Of a stretch of 64,000 nucleotides of DNA, positions 27,999 to 37,454 are shown one piece after another. The notes under the pieces are model-generated. The model had not been told where the DNA came from and ran no database searches. It was given only the letters and a program-made list of their open reading frames with translations. The stretch is from Lysobacteraceae bacterium. Its GTDB lineage: Bacteria; Pseudomonadota; Gammaproteobacteria; Xanthomonadales; Rhodanobacteraceae. Every line of letters begins with the position of its first letter. Within the stretch, counting starts at the first letter, position 1. The stretch spans positions 37,216 through 101,215 of the forward strand of contig JAGWPB010000001.1 of assembly GCA_028870665.1 (NCBI GenBank). The letters run 5' to 3'. A program made the position numbers and the translations under genes.

Positions 27999-30475
27999 AC
28001 ACGCTGCGCCTGGGCCTGCGCACGCTGCGCCGCGAGTGGCGCCTGCCCGAACTGCGCACGCTGGCCGCGGCGCTGCTGCTTGCGGTTGCCGCGCTCGGCG
28101 CGGTGGCGACGCTGGCCGCGCGCGTCGAGGCGGCGCTGCTGGCCAGCGCCGCCGAGCTGATCGGCGGCGACGCCGGCATCAGCGACAACCGGCCGCTGCC
28201 GCCGGCGGTGGCAGCCGAAGCGCAACGCCTCGCGCTCACGGTCAACCGCAGCAGCACGTTCCCATCGGTCGCCTTCAACGGCACGCTCAGCCAGCTGCTC
28301 GACGTGCGCGCGACCGATGCGTCCTATCCGCTGCGCGGCACGCTTCGGCTGGCCGACGCGGCCGGGCGCATCATCGACGGCCGCGGTCCCGCAGCGGGAA
28401 CGGTTGATCTCGATCATCGCGCCCTGGTGGCGCTGGATCTGACCGTCGGCGATCGCGTGCAGATCGGCGGACGCGAGCTGACCATCGGCGCCGAGATCGT
28501 GCGCGAACCGGACGGCGGCGAGCTGTTCGCGATCGCCCCGCGTGCGCTGATGAGCCTGGCTGATGCCGAAGCCGCGGGCCTGCTGGGCACCGGCAGCCGC
28601 GTGCAGCATCGCCTGCTGGTGGCGGGATCTGCGGCCAGCGTCGATGAATTTGTCGTTTGGCTGAAAGCCCATCGGCCGCCGGATGCCGAGTTGATCACGC
28701 CCGAGCGCACGCAGCAGCGATTGCGCATCGCCTTTGACCGCGCCGGTGCCTTCCTGCGCCTGTCGGCGCTGCTGTCGGCGCTGCTGGCCGGTGTCGCCAT
28801 CGCGCTGTCGGCGCAGCGCTACGCCCGGCGCAAGACCGACGAGATCGCCCTGCTGCGCGCGCTGGGCGCGCCGCGTGGCCAGGTGCGCGCGCTGGTGCTG
28901 GTCACCCTGCTGGGCATGGCGCTGCCGGCGCTGCTGCTGGGCGCGCTGCTGGCGCTGGGCCTGTCGAGCGCGGCGTGGACGCTGGCGCGCGGGCTGCTGC
29001 CCGGCACCGCGGGTGGTCTGCCGTTGCTGCCCGCGCTGGCGGCCGCGATCGCCGGCCTCGCCCTGCTGCTGGGTTTTGCGCTGCCGCCGCTGGCGCGATT
29101 GGCCGAGGTCGCGCCGGTCGCGGTGTTCAGGCGCGGCGCACGGCAACGCGTGCGCGCCCTTGATGCGCTGTATCTGCTGCCGGTGCTGGTCGCGGTGGGC
29201 CTGGCCTGGTTCGAGAGTGGATCGTTTCGGCTGGCCGGCATCCTCGCCGCCAGTCTCGCCGGCGTCGCCGTGATCGCGGCCCTGCTGGCGACGCTGCTGC
29301 TGGCACTGATCCGCCGCCTCGCGCCGGGTGCGCATCCGGCGTTGCGGCTGGGGCTGGCCGCGCTGGCGCGACGGCGTGCACTGAGCCTGATCCAGGCCAC
29401 CGCGCTGGCGCTGGGTCTGACCGCGCTGCTGCTGCTCGCGGTGATCGCCCCGGCCCTGCTCGACCGCTGGCGGGCCGAGCTGCCGGCCGACACGCCCAAC
29501 TGGTTCGCGCTCAATATCCAGGATGACCAGCGGATGCCGGTGACGACCGCGCTCGACCGCCTGGGCGCGCGCAAGCTCAATAGGCTGCCCTTGGCGGTCG
29601 GCAAACTGGCCAGCATCAATGGCGTGCCGGTCGCCAGCGTGCACTTTCGCGACCGGGCGACGCGCGACTGGGCCGAGCAGCAGCTGCGACTGTCGTGGAG
29701 CGCGGTGCTTCCGCCAGCCAACACGCTGGTCGCGGGCCGCTGGTTCACGGCCGATCCCGCGCAACCCCAGGCCTCGGTCGAACAGGGCTGGGCGCAGCGC
29801 TTCGGCGTCAAGTTGGGCGATACCCTGGGCTTTCGCATCGGCGAAGACACCTACACCGCGCGCGTCACCAGCCTGCGCAAGGTCGACTGGACCAGCTTCC
29901 GGGTGAACTTCTTCCTGCTGCTGGATCCGGCGCACGCCCGCGCACTCCCGCACAGCTGGCTGGCGAGCTGGTATCTGCCGCCAGGAAACGCGCCGGCGCT
30001 GGCCGCCTTCAACCGCAGCTACGGCAATCTCAGCCTGATCGACGTCAACGCCCTGCTCGACCGCGTGCGCGACATCATCGTGCGGGTGACCGCCGCGGTG
30101 CGCTGGGTGCTGGGCTTCAGCCTGCTGGCCGGCGCGCTGGTGCTGGCCGCAGCCCTGGCGTCGAGTGCCGCCGAACGCCGCCGCGAAGCCGCACTGCTGC
30201 GCACCCTGGGCGCGTCCTCGGCCCAGTTGCGCGCGGCGGCCGCCGCGGAGTTCGCGCTGCTCGGCCTGATCGCCGGCCTGACCGCCGCGCTGGGCGCGGC
30301 CGCGACCGGAGCGTGGATCGCCGCCAGCGTGATGGACCTGCCCGACTTCGTTCCGCCCCTGCCGACGCTGGGGCTGGCCGCACTGGCCGCGGCGCTGGGC
30401 GTGATGCTGCTGGGTCTGGCCGGCACGCGCCGCGTGCTGGCGACCTCGCCGCTGGCCCTGCTGCGTCGCGGCTGA
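27995..30475 (+). CDS. FtsX-type ABC permease, YbbP-like
   Basis: An 826-residue inner-membrane protein with two FtsX permease domains: an N-terminal helix (about 20-40), a periplasmic domain, three helices near 250-370 (RLSALLSALLAGVAIAL, LVLVTLLGMALPALLLGALL), more helices in the middle (390-490), a second periplasmic domain, and a C-terminal three-helix FtsX unit ending GVMLLGLAGTRRVLA. Ten or so membrane segments match YbbP rather than MacB or LolC. With the upstream ATPase and divergent tesA this reproduces the tesA/ybbAP arrangement. A strong terminator lies 98 bases downstream. Confidence 0.9.
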   Translation: MNTLRLGLRTLRREWRLPELRTLAAALLLAVAALGAVATLAARVEAALLASAAELIGGDAGISDNRPLPPAVAAEAQRLALTVNRSSTFPSVAFNGTLSQLLDVRATDASYPLRGTLRLADAAGRIIDGRGPAAGTVDLDHRALVALDLTVGDRVQIGGRELTIGAEIVREPDGGELFAIAPRALMSLADAEAAGLLGTGSRVQHRLLVAGSAASVDEFVVWLKAHRPPDAELITPERTQQRLRIAFDRAGAFLRLSALLSALLAGVAIALSAQRYARRKTDEIALLRALGAPRGQVRALVLVTLLGMALPALLLGALLALGLSSAAWTLARGLLPGTAGGLPLLPALAAAIAGLALLLGFALPPLARLAEVAPVAVFRRGARQRVRALDALYLLPVLVAVGLAWFESGSFRLAGILAASLAGVAVIAALLATLLLALIRRLAPGAHPALRLGLAALARRRALSLIQATALALGLTALLLLAVIAPALLDRWRAELPADTPNWFALNIQDDQRMPVTTALDRLGARKLNRLPLAVGKLASINGVPVASVHFRDRATRDWAEQQLRLSWSAVLPPANTLVAGRWFTADPAQPQASVEQGWAQRFGVKLGDTLGFRIGEDTYTARVTSLRKVDWTSFRVNFFLLLDPAHARALPHSWLASWYLPPGNAPALAAFNRSYGNLSLIDVNALLDRVRDIIVRVTAAVRWVLGFSLLAGALVLAAALASSAAERRREAALLRTLGASSAQLRAAAAAEFALLGLIAGLTAALGAAATGAWIAASVMDLPDFVPPLPTLGLAALAAALGVMLLGLAGTRRVLATSPLALLRRG

Positions 30476-30572
30476 TCCGGATTGCGTGTCAACCGCAGCC
30501 GCGGCGGTGCGTTGTCTGGCATGGCGGCTCCCTCTCGCCGCCGACAAGAAAATCCCCTTGCTTGAATTTGCA

Positions 30573-30598
30573 GGCGGACCCGGATGGTCCGCCTTTTT
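30573..30598 (+). terminator. Rho-independent terminator after the permease gene
   Basis: A perfect 8-base stem (GGCGGACC / GGTCCGCC) with a 5-base loop is followed by TTTTT. It should end the ATPase-permease transcript. A second hairpin (GGCGGC-N8-GCCGCC, 30523-30542) lies just upstream, so the 3' region could also give a small stable RNA. The DUF4097-like gene converges from the other side. Confidence 0.85.
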
Positions 30599-30607
30599 GT
30601 TGGGCGC

Positions 30608-31435
30608 TCAATCGCCACGCCGTGGCACGCTGACTGTGCCCTTGACGTCACGGTAGCGGAGATCGCCGCTGCGGGTGGCGCCGACCGTCAGGTTGCCGGC
30701 GACACCACTGACGACGACATCGCCGGAGCCTGTAGCGCCGACATGCACGCTGCCGCGCACGTCGCGCGCGCTGATGTCGCCGGAGCCGGTGCCGGCCACA
30801 TCGACGCTGCCGCCGACGCCCTCGAAGCCGAGATCGCCCGAACCGGAGTGCCCCGCACGCACATCGCCGCGCACGTGCTCGGCGTGCACATCGCCCGATC
30901 CGGTACCGCGCAGGTCGAGGCTGCCGATATCGGCCAGTCGCGCATCGCCCGAGCCCAGGCGCAGGCCGACCGCACCGGCGACGCTGCTCGCGCTGAGGTC
31001 CCCCGAGTCCGAGGTCACGTCCAGCGCCGCGACCTGCTGCGCGTCGACATCGCCCGAGCCGGTGTCCACCACCAGTGCCAGCGTCGCCGGCACGCGCACG
31101 CTCAGCGTGAAGCTGCGGCGGCCCCGGAAAAACCAGCCGCCGCTGCCGTTCGGCATCCTTGCGGTCACGACCACCCCATCGCCCTGGCGCTGCGTTACCA
31201 GCGTCATGCCGGCCAGCGCCGCGGGATCGGAGGCACAGGCCCGGCCACGCACCTCGATCCTGGCCAGTCCGGGTACACCGATCACCTCGAGATCGGCCGC
31301 ACCCAGCACGAGACGCGCCTGGCGCAGGCCCGCGGCATCGAGATCGAGCGTGCGCAGAGTCGCGTGTGGACAGGAGCTGGCCGCAGCCAGCACGGGCATC
31401 CACAGCAGGGCGAAGCAGGCAAGCAGTCGGCGCAT
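30608..31435 (-). CDS. Exported GSGD-repeat protein (DUF4097/GIN-like beta-helix)
   Basis: A 275-residue secreted protein: signal peptide (MRRLLACFALLWMPVLAAAS), an N-terminal beta domain, then from residue 126 eight copies of a 17-19-residue unit beginning with GSGD, DSGD or RSGD (for example GSGDVHAEHVRGDVRAGHS). Such repeats form a right-handed beta-helix in DUF4097/GIN-type proteins, often encoded beside ECF sigma factors. No enzyme motif is seen. It is the last gene of a run with the sigma factor. ATG 31447 is an alternative start. Confidence 0.8.
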   Translation of the reverse strand: MRRLLACFALLWMPVLAAASSCPHATLRTLDLDAAGLRQARLVLGAADLEVIGVPGLARIEVRGRACASDPAALAGMTLVTQRQGDGVVVTARMPNGSGGWFFRGRRSFTLSVRVPATLALVVDTGSGDVDAQQVAALDVTSDSGDLSASSVAGAVGLRLGSGDARLADIGSLDLRGTGSGDVHAEHVRGDVRAGHSGSGDLGFEGVGGSVDVAGTGSGDISARDVRGSVHVGATGSGDVVVSGVAGNLTVGATRSGDLRYRDVKGTVSVPRRGD

Positions 31436-31503
31436 GACGGGCTCCATCACGGGGTGGGCGGTGCGTAGCGCGTGAATGAACGATCGGGCGACGAAGGACC
31501 CGG

Positions 31504-31914
31504 TCAGTCGCGGGTGCGACGGTGCCCGGCCAGGTCGGGAAGTTGCGGCCAGCCATCGTCGCCGAAGGTCAGGACCGCGCCGATCGTCAGTGCGCCGCAG
31601 AGCACCAGGCAGGGCCCCAGCGCCTGCACCAGCAGCGGCAGATCCCGCGGCATCGCCAGGCCGGCAAGCGCGGGCAACCGGAACCCGGTGGCGACAAGGG
31701 CAGCGGCGATCACCATGAACATGCCCAGCACGGTCAGGGCTCGCGTCCAGGGTGCCGCAACGCGCGGCGCGATGTGTGCGATGACGCGCTCGCTGAAGCC
31801 GGCGTCCGCGGGCCACGGATCACGGCGCGCATCCGCGCGCAGCAGGGCTTCGACGCGCGCGGCGGCATCGGGCAGGCCGGAAGCATCATGGGGCGAATTC
31901 CAGTGACCGTTCAT
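31504..31914 (-). CDS. Small membrane protein, possible anti-sigma factor
   Basis: A 136-residue protein with a hydrophilic N-terminus (about 1-50, including AARVEALLRADARRDPWPADAGFSE) and two predicted transmembrane helices (ALTVLGMFMVIAAALVATG and LGPCLVLCGALTIGAVL). It starts one base after the ECF sigma stop. In many sigma operons the next gene is a membrane anti-sigma factor, so that role is possible. It lacks a zinc HxxxCxxC motif, which makes the assignment a guess from position. Confidence 0.7.
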   Translation of the reverse strand: MNGHWNSPHDASGLPDAAARVEALLRADARRDPWPADAGFSERVIAHIAPRVAAPWTRALTVLGMFMVIAAALVATGFRLPALAGLAMPRDLPLLVQALGPCLVLCGALTIGAVLTFGDDGWPQLPDLAGHRRTRD

Positions 31915-31915
31915 G

Positions 31916-32485
31916 TCAGATCCTCACCGGGATATCCTCGCCCAGCCGTCTGCGCAGTTTCTGCAGGGCCCGCGCGAGATGCGATTTCAGTGTACCCAGC
32001 GGGCAGCCGATGACGAAGGCGGCCTCGCGGTGGCTGAGGTCGAGGTAATAGCAGTGCACGATGACCGCGCGCTCGGGCTCGCTCAGGCAGTCCAGCGCGC
32101 GTCGCACTTCGCCCTGCGCAACCAGGTCCGCCCCGGACTCCGCGGCCGGGCCTGCGTCGTCGGCGTCCCAGCGCTCGTCGAGCGGCTGGGTGGATCGGAC
32201 GGACGGGCGACGCACGTGCATCAGAAACGTGTTGTAGGCGATGCGATAGAGCCAGGTGCCAAAGGCGGCTTCGCCGCGAAAATGCTCGAGCCGGCGCCAT
32301 GCCTGGACCAGCGCATCCTGCGCCAGATCGTCCGCGAGCGCCGCATCCTCCCGGCACAACCGGCGCAACAACGCCCGCACCCGGCCCTGGTGCCGACGCA
32401 CCAGCTCGCCGTAGGCCCGGCGGTCGCCGGCCATGGCCTGCCGGATCAGCAGCGCCTCGGCGTCCGCGTCCGCATCCGCATCCAT
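31916..32485 (-). CDS. ECF-type RNA polymerase sigma factor
   Basis: A 189-residue sigma factor of the ECF group. Region 2 is DDLAQDALVQAWRRLEHFRGEAAFGTWLYRIAYN and region 4 is LSEPERAVIVHCYYLDLSHREAAFVIGCPLGTLKSHLARA, with a linker lacking regions 1 and 3. The start at 32485 gives MDADADADAEALL, encoded by four repeats of GAYGCG; an in-frame codon seven residues upstream is less likely. It is one base from the downstream membrane protein, its probable partner, and 32 bases after the DUF6249-like gene. Confidence 0.92.
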   Translation of the reverse strand: MDADADADAEALLIRQAMAGDRRAYGELVRRHQGRVRALLRRLCREDAALADDLAQDALVQAWRRLEHFRGEAAFGTWLYRIAYNTFLMHVRRPSVRSTQPLDERWDADDAGPAAESGADLVAQGEVRRALDCLSEPERAVIVHCYYLDLSHREAAFVIGCPLGTLKSHLARALQKLRRRLGEDIPVRI

Positions 32486-32517
32486 CCGCGATCCTCCGTC
32501 GCGCAAGGCCCCTGTCG

Positions 32518-32904
32518 TCAGGGCAGATGCTCCGGTGTACCGGAGTCCCTGCGTGGCGTCACGCGTCGGCCTTCGATCCAGTGCACGAGCAGCAATCCGA
32601 GGCCGACCAGCAACGGGATGAAGCCCGCCGCCAGAATCGGGCGCTGGCCGTTCATGGCGCCGAAGACGACCAGGCCCAGACCGACGGCGGCCCAGACGAT
32701 CGCCGCGCGCAGCGGCGAGCGCGGGGTCGGGTTCGTCGGCTGCAGCAACTCGGCCGGAATCGGCTGCCCCGATTCGACCAGCTTCAGCAGCAGTTGCTGA
32801 CGCAGCTGAGCCCGCCGATAGCTGTAGACCAGCCCGGCGACCACGATGATGATCGGCATCCCCAGACTCAGCACCACCGCGAGCACATCGACCAGCTCTT
32901 CCAT
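32518..32904 (-). CDS. DUF6249-like two-helix membrane protein
   Basis: A 128-residue inner-membrane protein. A first hydrophobic helix (VLAVVLSLGMPIIIVVAGLVYSY) is followed by a basic amphipathic stretch RRAQLRQQLLLKLVESGQPIPAELL, then two more hydrophobic segments (AAIVWAAVGLGLVVFGA and AGFIPLLVGLGLLLVHWI). The ESGQPIPAEL pattern is typical of DUF6249-type proteins that accompany sigma factors. ATG 32904 has GGAGG 9 bases ahead, which rules out the longer frame. Function unknown. Confidence 0.8.
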   Translation of the reverse strand: MEELVDVLAVVLSLGMPIIIVVAGLVYSYRRAQLRQQLLLKLVESGQPIPAELLQPTNPTPRSPLRAAIVWAAVGLGLVVFGAMNGQRPILAAGFIPLLVGLGLLLVHWIEGRRVTPRRDSGTPEHLP

Positions 32905-33066
32905 ACGGCCTCCTTCGCGAACGATCGCGATGTCTGCCGATTTGGATGCGGCGCGGGGACGTCTGGTTGCATTACCGACAGCAACGGTCCCGTTGGCAGG
33001 AACACGTGCGCGAGCCGGCACTGCGCCGTTCGGGATTCGCAGGGGCCGGATGCCCGCGGCAAACGG

Positions 33067-33333
33067 TCACTGGCGCAGTCGTCCGTGAACGCTCGCCAAG
33101 GAGCGGTCCGCCTCGTCGTGCGCCCAGGCCGTGGTCAGCCGCCGCCAGGCTCGCCGTGCCAGCAGCGTGTTGACGACCAGCGCCATCAGCATCACGGCGC
33201 TCAGGATCAAGGCATGGCCCTCGTGGGCAAGTCGGCAGGCCAGGACCGGCACGCCGAACGCCAGCAGCACCACGCCCTGGGCAAGCAGATAGCGGTCGGT
33301 CAATCGCGAACACTCCTGACGCAGTCGTTCCAT
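33067..33333 (-). CDS. Small membrane protein of unknown function
   Basis: An 88-residue protein with a basic/acidic N-terminal segment (MERLRQECSRLTDRYLLAQG), two hydrophobic helices (VVLLAFGVPVLACRL and ALILSAVMLMALVVNTLLA) and a polar tail. A GGGAGGG sequence precedes its ATG at proper spacing. It lies upstream of the DUF6249-like gene and sigma factor and may belong to the same transcription unit. No family recognised. The 283 bases beyond it (33334-33616) hold no gene or clear signal. Confidence 0.65.
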   Translation of the reverse strand: MERLRQECSRLTDRYLLAQGVVLLAFGVPVLACRLAHEGHALILSAVMLMALVVNTLLARRAWRRLTTAWAHDEADRSLASVHGRLRQ

Positions 33334-33616
33334 CGCACGGCCCTCCCGGGCAAGCCTGTCGAAGGCGCTGACGCCTTCGCGCCGGCATCCAGTTCACAAC
33401 CGGATCGGTTCCCGCGCTGACGGCCGCATCGCTGATTGACGTTCCGTCACAATCCGATCGGGGAACTGCGACGGCACGCACATGCCGGCGGATGCGCTGC
33501 CTTGGCAGCGACGCGCGATCGGATCGCGAACGCCTGCGTGATCGAGCGCCCGCGCGCCCGCGACATGCGCCGCCACGGGAACGGGCCAGGCCTGTCCTCC
33601 AGTTGCCCTGGGCACC

Positions 33617-34468
<852 letters not shown>

Positions 34469-34631
34469 GCGGGAAGTGTCGCAGGAAATCCGGATCGCGG
34501 CAGGTGCTGCGCGGCGCATGCAGGGCTGCCCGCACATCGGGCGACTTCAGATGGATGCGGCGCACCGGATCCGGATCCACGCCGGCCCCGGTGCGTCTGA
34601 CAGCTCGGGATGGCCGTGTCGTGAGCCTGCG

Positions 34632-35438
34632 TCAGCCGGCCAACGCAAGTTTCTTGCGCCAATCCTGCGCCGGATCGCCGACGGCGATGAAGTGCGGATT
34701 GAGCAGGGACTCTTTGGTGTTGTAGGCAAGCGCCGTGCCGGCGAGGCCGAGCACCGCACCGCCGGCCTCCTCGAGCACACACTGCGCGGCGGCAGTGTCC
34801 CACTCCGAGGTCGGGCCGAGGCGGACATAGAGATCCGCCGCGCCTTCGGCCAGACGCAGGAGCTTCAGCGACGAGCCCAGCGCCAGTGCATCATGCGGCC
34901 CGAGCCGGGCCAGCAACGCCTGTTCCGCGGGCGAGGCGTGCGAGCGGCTGCCGGCCACCAGCGGCCGCTGCGGCAGCGCGCGGCTGTGCAGTCGCTGCGG
35001 TGTCGCGCCCGGTCCTGCCTCGCGCCAGGCACCGCCGCCCTGCCAGGCCAGCACCAGCTCGCCACTGACCGGCGCCAGCACCACGCCAAGGATGGGCCGG
35101 TGGTCGTCGATCAGCGCCACGTTGACGGTGAACTCGCCGTTGCGCTTGACGAACTCGCGGGTACCGTCCAGAGGATCGACCAGCCAGTAGCGCGACCAGC
35201 GCCGACGCTCGGTCCATGGCACGTCGGCGGATTCCTCCGACAGCACCGGCCACGACGGCGCCAGTGCCTCCAGTCCCGCGACCAGGATACGGTGCGCGGC
35301 GAGGTCGGCCGTGGTCAACGGCGAGGCATCGTCCTTGAATTCGACCGCGAAGGCACCGGCGTACACCGCCATGATCGCTGCGCCCGCATGCCGCGCGAGG
35401 TCGGCCACGGCACGCGACAGCGCGGGCAGGCTGTTCAT
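34632..35438 (-). CDS. cysQ: 3'(2'),5'-bisphosphate nucleotidase CysQ
   Basis: Inositol monophosphatase-fold, magnesium-dependent phosphatase that converts the sulfate-assimilation by-product PAP to AMP. The 268-residue protein has LSEESADVPW (metal-binding EE), WLVDPLDGTREFVKRNGEFTVNVALI (DPLDGT motif) and the C-terminal TSEWDTAAAQCVLEEAGG (WDxAA). ATG 35438 overlaps the nudE stop as ATGA; the longer upstream frame is the wrong frame of nudE. The nudE-cysQ pair is a known gammaproteobacterial arrangement. Confidence 0.95.
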   Translation of the reverse strand: MNSLPALSRAVADLARHAGAAIMAVYAGAFAVEFKDDASPLTTADLAAHRILVAGLEALAPSWPVLSEESADVPWTERRRWSRYWLVDPLDGTREFVKRNGEFTVNVALIDDHRPILGVVLAPVSGELVLAWQGGGAWREAGPGATPQRLHSRALPQRPLVAGSRSHASPAEQALLARLGPHDALALGSSLKLLRLAEGAADLYVRLGPTSEWDTAAAQCVLEEAGGAVLGLAGTALAYNTKESLLNPHFIAVGDPAQDWRKKLALAG

Positions 35439-35992
35439 CGCGACCGCAGCCGTCCGGCCAGGTACTCGCGGGCGATGAACAGCGCGGCGATCGAGCGGCC
35501 TTCGCTCACGTCCTCGCGCGCCAGCAAGGCGTGCAGCTCGGACAGCTTCCAGGGCACCACTTCCAGCTCCTCCGGCTCGTCGCCCTGCAGGCGCTCGGGA
35601 TAGAGGTCCTCGGCCAGTACCACATGGGTCATGTGCGTCATGTACGCTGGCGACAGCGACAGCGTGGTGAGGATGCGCAGATGGTGCGCTCCGTAGCCGA
35701 CCTCTTCCTTCAACTCCCGGTTGGCGCCCTGTTCGACGGTTTCGTCGCGATCGAGCCGACCCTTGGGCAGGCCGAGCTCGTAGCGCTCGACGCCGACCGC
35801 ATACTCGCGCACCAGCAGCACGGTGTCGGCGTCCAGCATCGGCACGATGATCACCGCGCCGAGGCCGGAGGGCATCAGACGCTCGAAGGTGCGGCGTTCG
35901 CCGTTGGCGAACTCGAGATCGACGCGCTCGACGCGCAGAAACGGCGTGGAATCGGCGGCATGCGTGGCGAGGATGCGCGGCAGACGGGACAT
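35435..35992 (-). CDS. nudE: ADP compounds hydrolase NudE
   Basis: Nudix hydrolase acting on ADP-ribose, NADH and diadenosine polyphosphates. The Nudix box is GRLDRDETVEQGANRELKEE, with VG following, matching GX5EX7REUXEEXGU. The 185-residue length and C-terminal ARLFIAREYL-like block (IAALFIAREYLAG) fit NudE. ATG 35992 is chosen because the family start MSRLPRIL follows; a TACAAT box ends only 7 bases upstream, so the mRNA may have almost no leader. Coupled to cysQ by ATGA. Confidence 0.94.
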   Translation of the reverse strand: MSRLPRILATHAADSTPFLRVERVDLEFANGERRTFERLMPSGLGAVIIVPMLDADTVLLVREYAVGVERYELGLPKGRLDRDETVEQGANRELKEEVGYGAHHLRILTTLSLSPAYMTHMTHVVLAEDLYPERLQGDEPEELEVVPWKLSELHALLAREDVSEGRSIAALFIAREYLAGRLRSR

Positions 35993-35999
35993 GCGCGCG

Positions 36000-36005
36000 A
36001 TTGTA
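36000..36005 (-). promoter_or_regulatory. Candidate -10 box for nudE-cysQ
   Basis: Minus-strand TACAAT (five of six matches) ends 7 bases before the nudE ATG, so transcription would begin at or next to the start codon. No convincing -35 is visible. Confidence 0.35.
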
Positions 36006-36066
36006 GCCTCGCGTGCGGCGCTCGCGGCGCTTGAGCCGCATGGCATCGCGCGCGGATGATAGGCGG

Positions 36067-37446
36067 ATGGACGACCCCGCCGCCGCACTGGCCGCACGCG
36101 ACCTCGCCGTGCTCTGGCACCCCTGCACGCAGATGCACGATCACGAGCGCGTGCCGATGCTCCCGATCGCTCGCGGCAAGGGCGCGTGGCTGATCGGCAC
36201 CGACGGCCGCCGCTACCTCGACGCGATCAGCTCGTGGTGGACCAACCTGTTCGGCCACGCCGATCCGCGCATCGCCGCCGCGATCGCCGAACAGGCGCGC
36301 ACGCTGGAACAGGTGATCTTCGCCGGCTACACGCACGCACCCGCCGTCGAGCTCGCCGAACGCCTGCTGGCAATCGCGCCGCCGGGGCTGAGCCGGGTGT
36401 TCCTCGCCGACAACGGCTCGGCCGCGGTCGAGGTCGCATTGAAGATGAGCTTCCACTACTGGCGCAACCGGGGCGAGGGCGAGCGCAGGCGCTTCATCGC
36501 GCTCAGCGGCGGCTACCACGGCGAGACCCTGGGCGCGCTGGCGGTCAGCGACGTCGGCCTGTACCGCGAAACCTACGCGCCGCTGCTGTTCGAGCGCCTG
36601 CTGGCACCCTCGCCGGACGCCTGGGAGGGCCTGCCCGGCGAATCCGCCTCCGCGGTCGCGACACGCCGCCTCGGCGAGCTGCGCGGCCTGCTCGAGCGTC
36701 ACGCCCACCAAGTCTGCGCGGTGATCGTCGAGCCGCTGGTGCAGTGCGCGGGCGGGATGCGCATGTATCACCCAAGCTATCTCACCGGCCTGCGCGCGCT
36801 GTGCGACGCGCATGGCGTGCATCTGATCGCCGACGAGATCGCGGTCGGCTTCGGACGCACCGGCACGCTGTTCGCCTGCGAGCAGGCGCCGGCGGCGCGG
36901 CCTGGCGCCAAGCCCGGGATCACACCCGATTTTCTGTGCCTGTCGAAGGGCCTGACGGGCGGTTTCCTGCCGCTGTCGGCGGTGCTGACCACGCAACGCG
37001 TCTACGAGGCTTTCTACGCCGACTACAGCTCCGGCAAGGCCTTCCTGCATTCGCACAGCTACACCGGCAACCCGCTGGCCTGCCGCGCGGCGCTGGCGAC
37101 GCTGGACATCTTCCGCGACGAGCCGGTGCTGGAGCGCAACCGCGCGCTGGCTGTGCATCTCGCCGGGCGGCTGGCGCCACTGGTGGAGCACCCGCATGTC
37201 GCCGAGGTGCGCCAGACCGGCCTGATCGCCGCCGTGGAGCTGGCCGCCGACAAGGCCACGCGCACACCCTTCCCCGCTGCCGAGCGCCGCGGCCTGCGCG
37301 CGCGCCTGGCCGCGCTGGAGCACGGCGTGGTGCTGCGTCCGCTCGGCGAGGTGATCTACGCCATGCCTCCCTACTGCACCACACCGGAGGAAATCGACTT
37401 GATCGCCGATGCCATCGCCGCCGGCATCGACGCTGCCTGCCGCTGA
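36067..37446 (+). CDS. bioA: Adenosylmethionine-8-amino-7-oxononanoate aminotransferase BioA
   Basis: PLP enzyme of biotin synthesis that forms DAPA from KAPA using SAM as amino donor. The 459-residue protein has the BioA opening LWHPCTQMHDHE, the substrate segment ISSWWTNLFGHADPRI (WW), the phosphate-binding NGSAAVEVALKM, the PLP ring contact DEIAVGFGRTG and the Schiff-base Lys in LCLSKGLTGGFLPLS. No other biotin genes are nearby. It is divergent from nudE across 74 bases and is followed by rsmE after 8 bases, so the two are likely one transcript. Confidence 0.95.
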   Translation: MDDPAAALAARDLAVLWHPCTQMHDHERVPMLPIARGKGAWLIGTDGRRYLDAISSWWTNLFGHADPRIAAAIAEQARTLEQVIFAGYTHAPAVELAERLLAIAPPGLSRVFLADNGSAAVEVALKMSFHYWRNRGEGERRRFIALSGGYHGETLGALAVSDVGLYRETYAPLLFERLLAPSPDAWEGLPGESASAVATRRLGELRGLLERHAHQVCAVIVEPLVQCAGGMRMYHPSYLTGLRALCDAHGVHLIADEIAVGFGRTGTLFACEQAPAARPGAKPGITPDFLCLSKGLTGGFLPLSAVLTTQRVYEAFYADYSSGKAFLHSHSYTGNPLACRAALATLDIFRDEPVLERNRALAVHLAGRLAPLVEHPHVAEVRQTGLIAAVELAADKATRTPFPAAERRGLRARLAALEHGVVLRPLGEVIYAMPPYCTTPEEIDLIADAIAAGIDAACR

Positions 37447-37454
37447 GTGCCGCC

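Noticed and set aside
27731-30547. A 938-codon minus-strand frame opposite the YbbP-like permease
   Set aside because: Gln/Arg-rich low-complexity translation and full overlap with a clear permease on the other strand; composition artefact.
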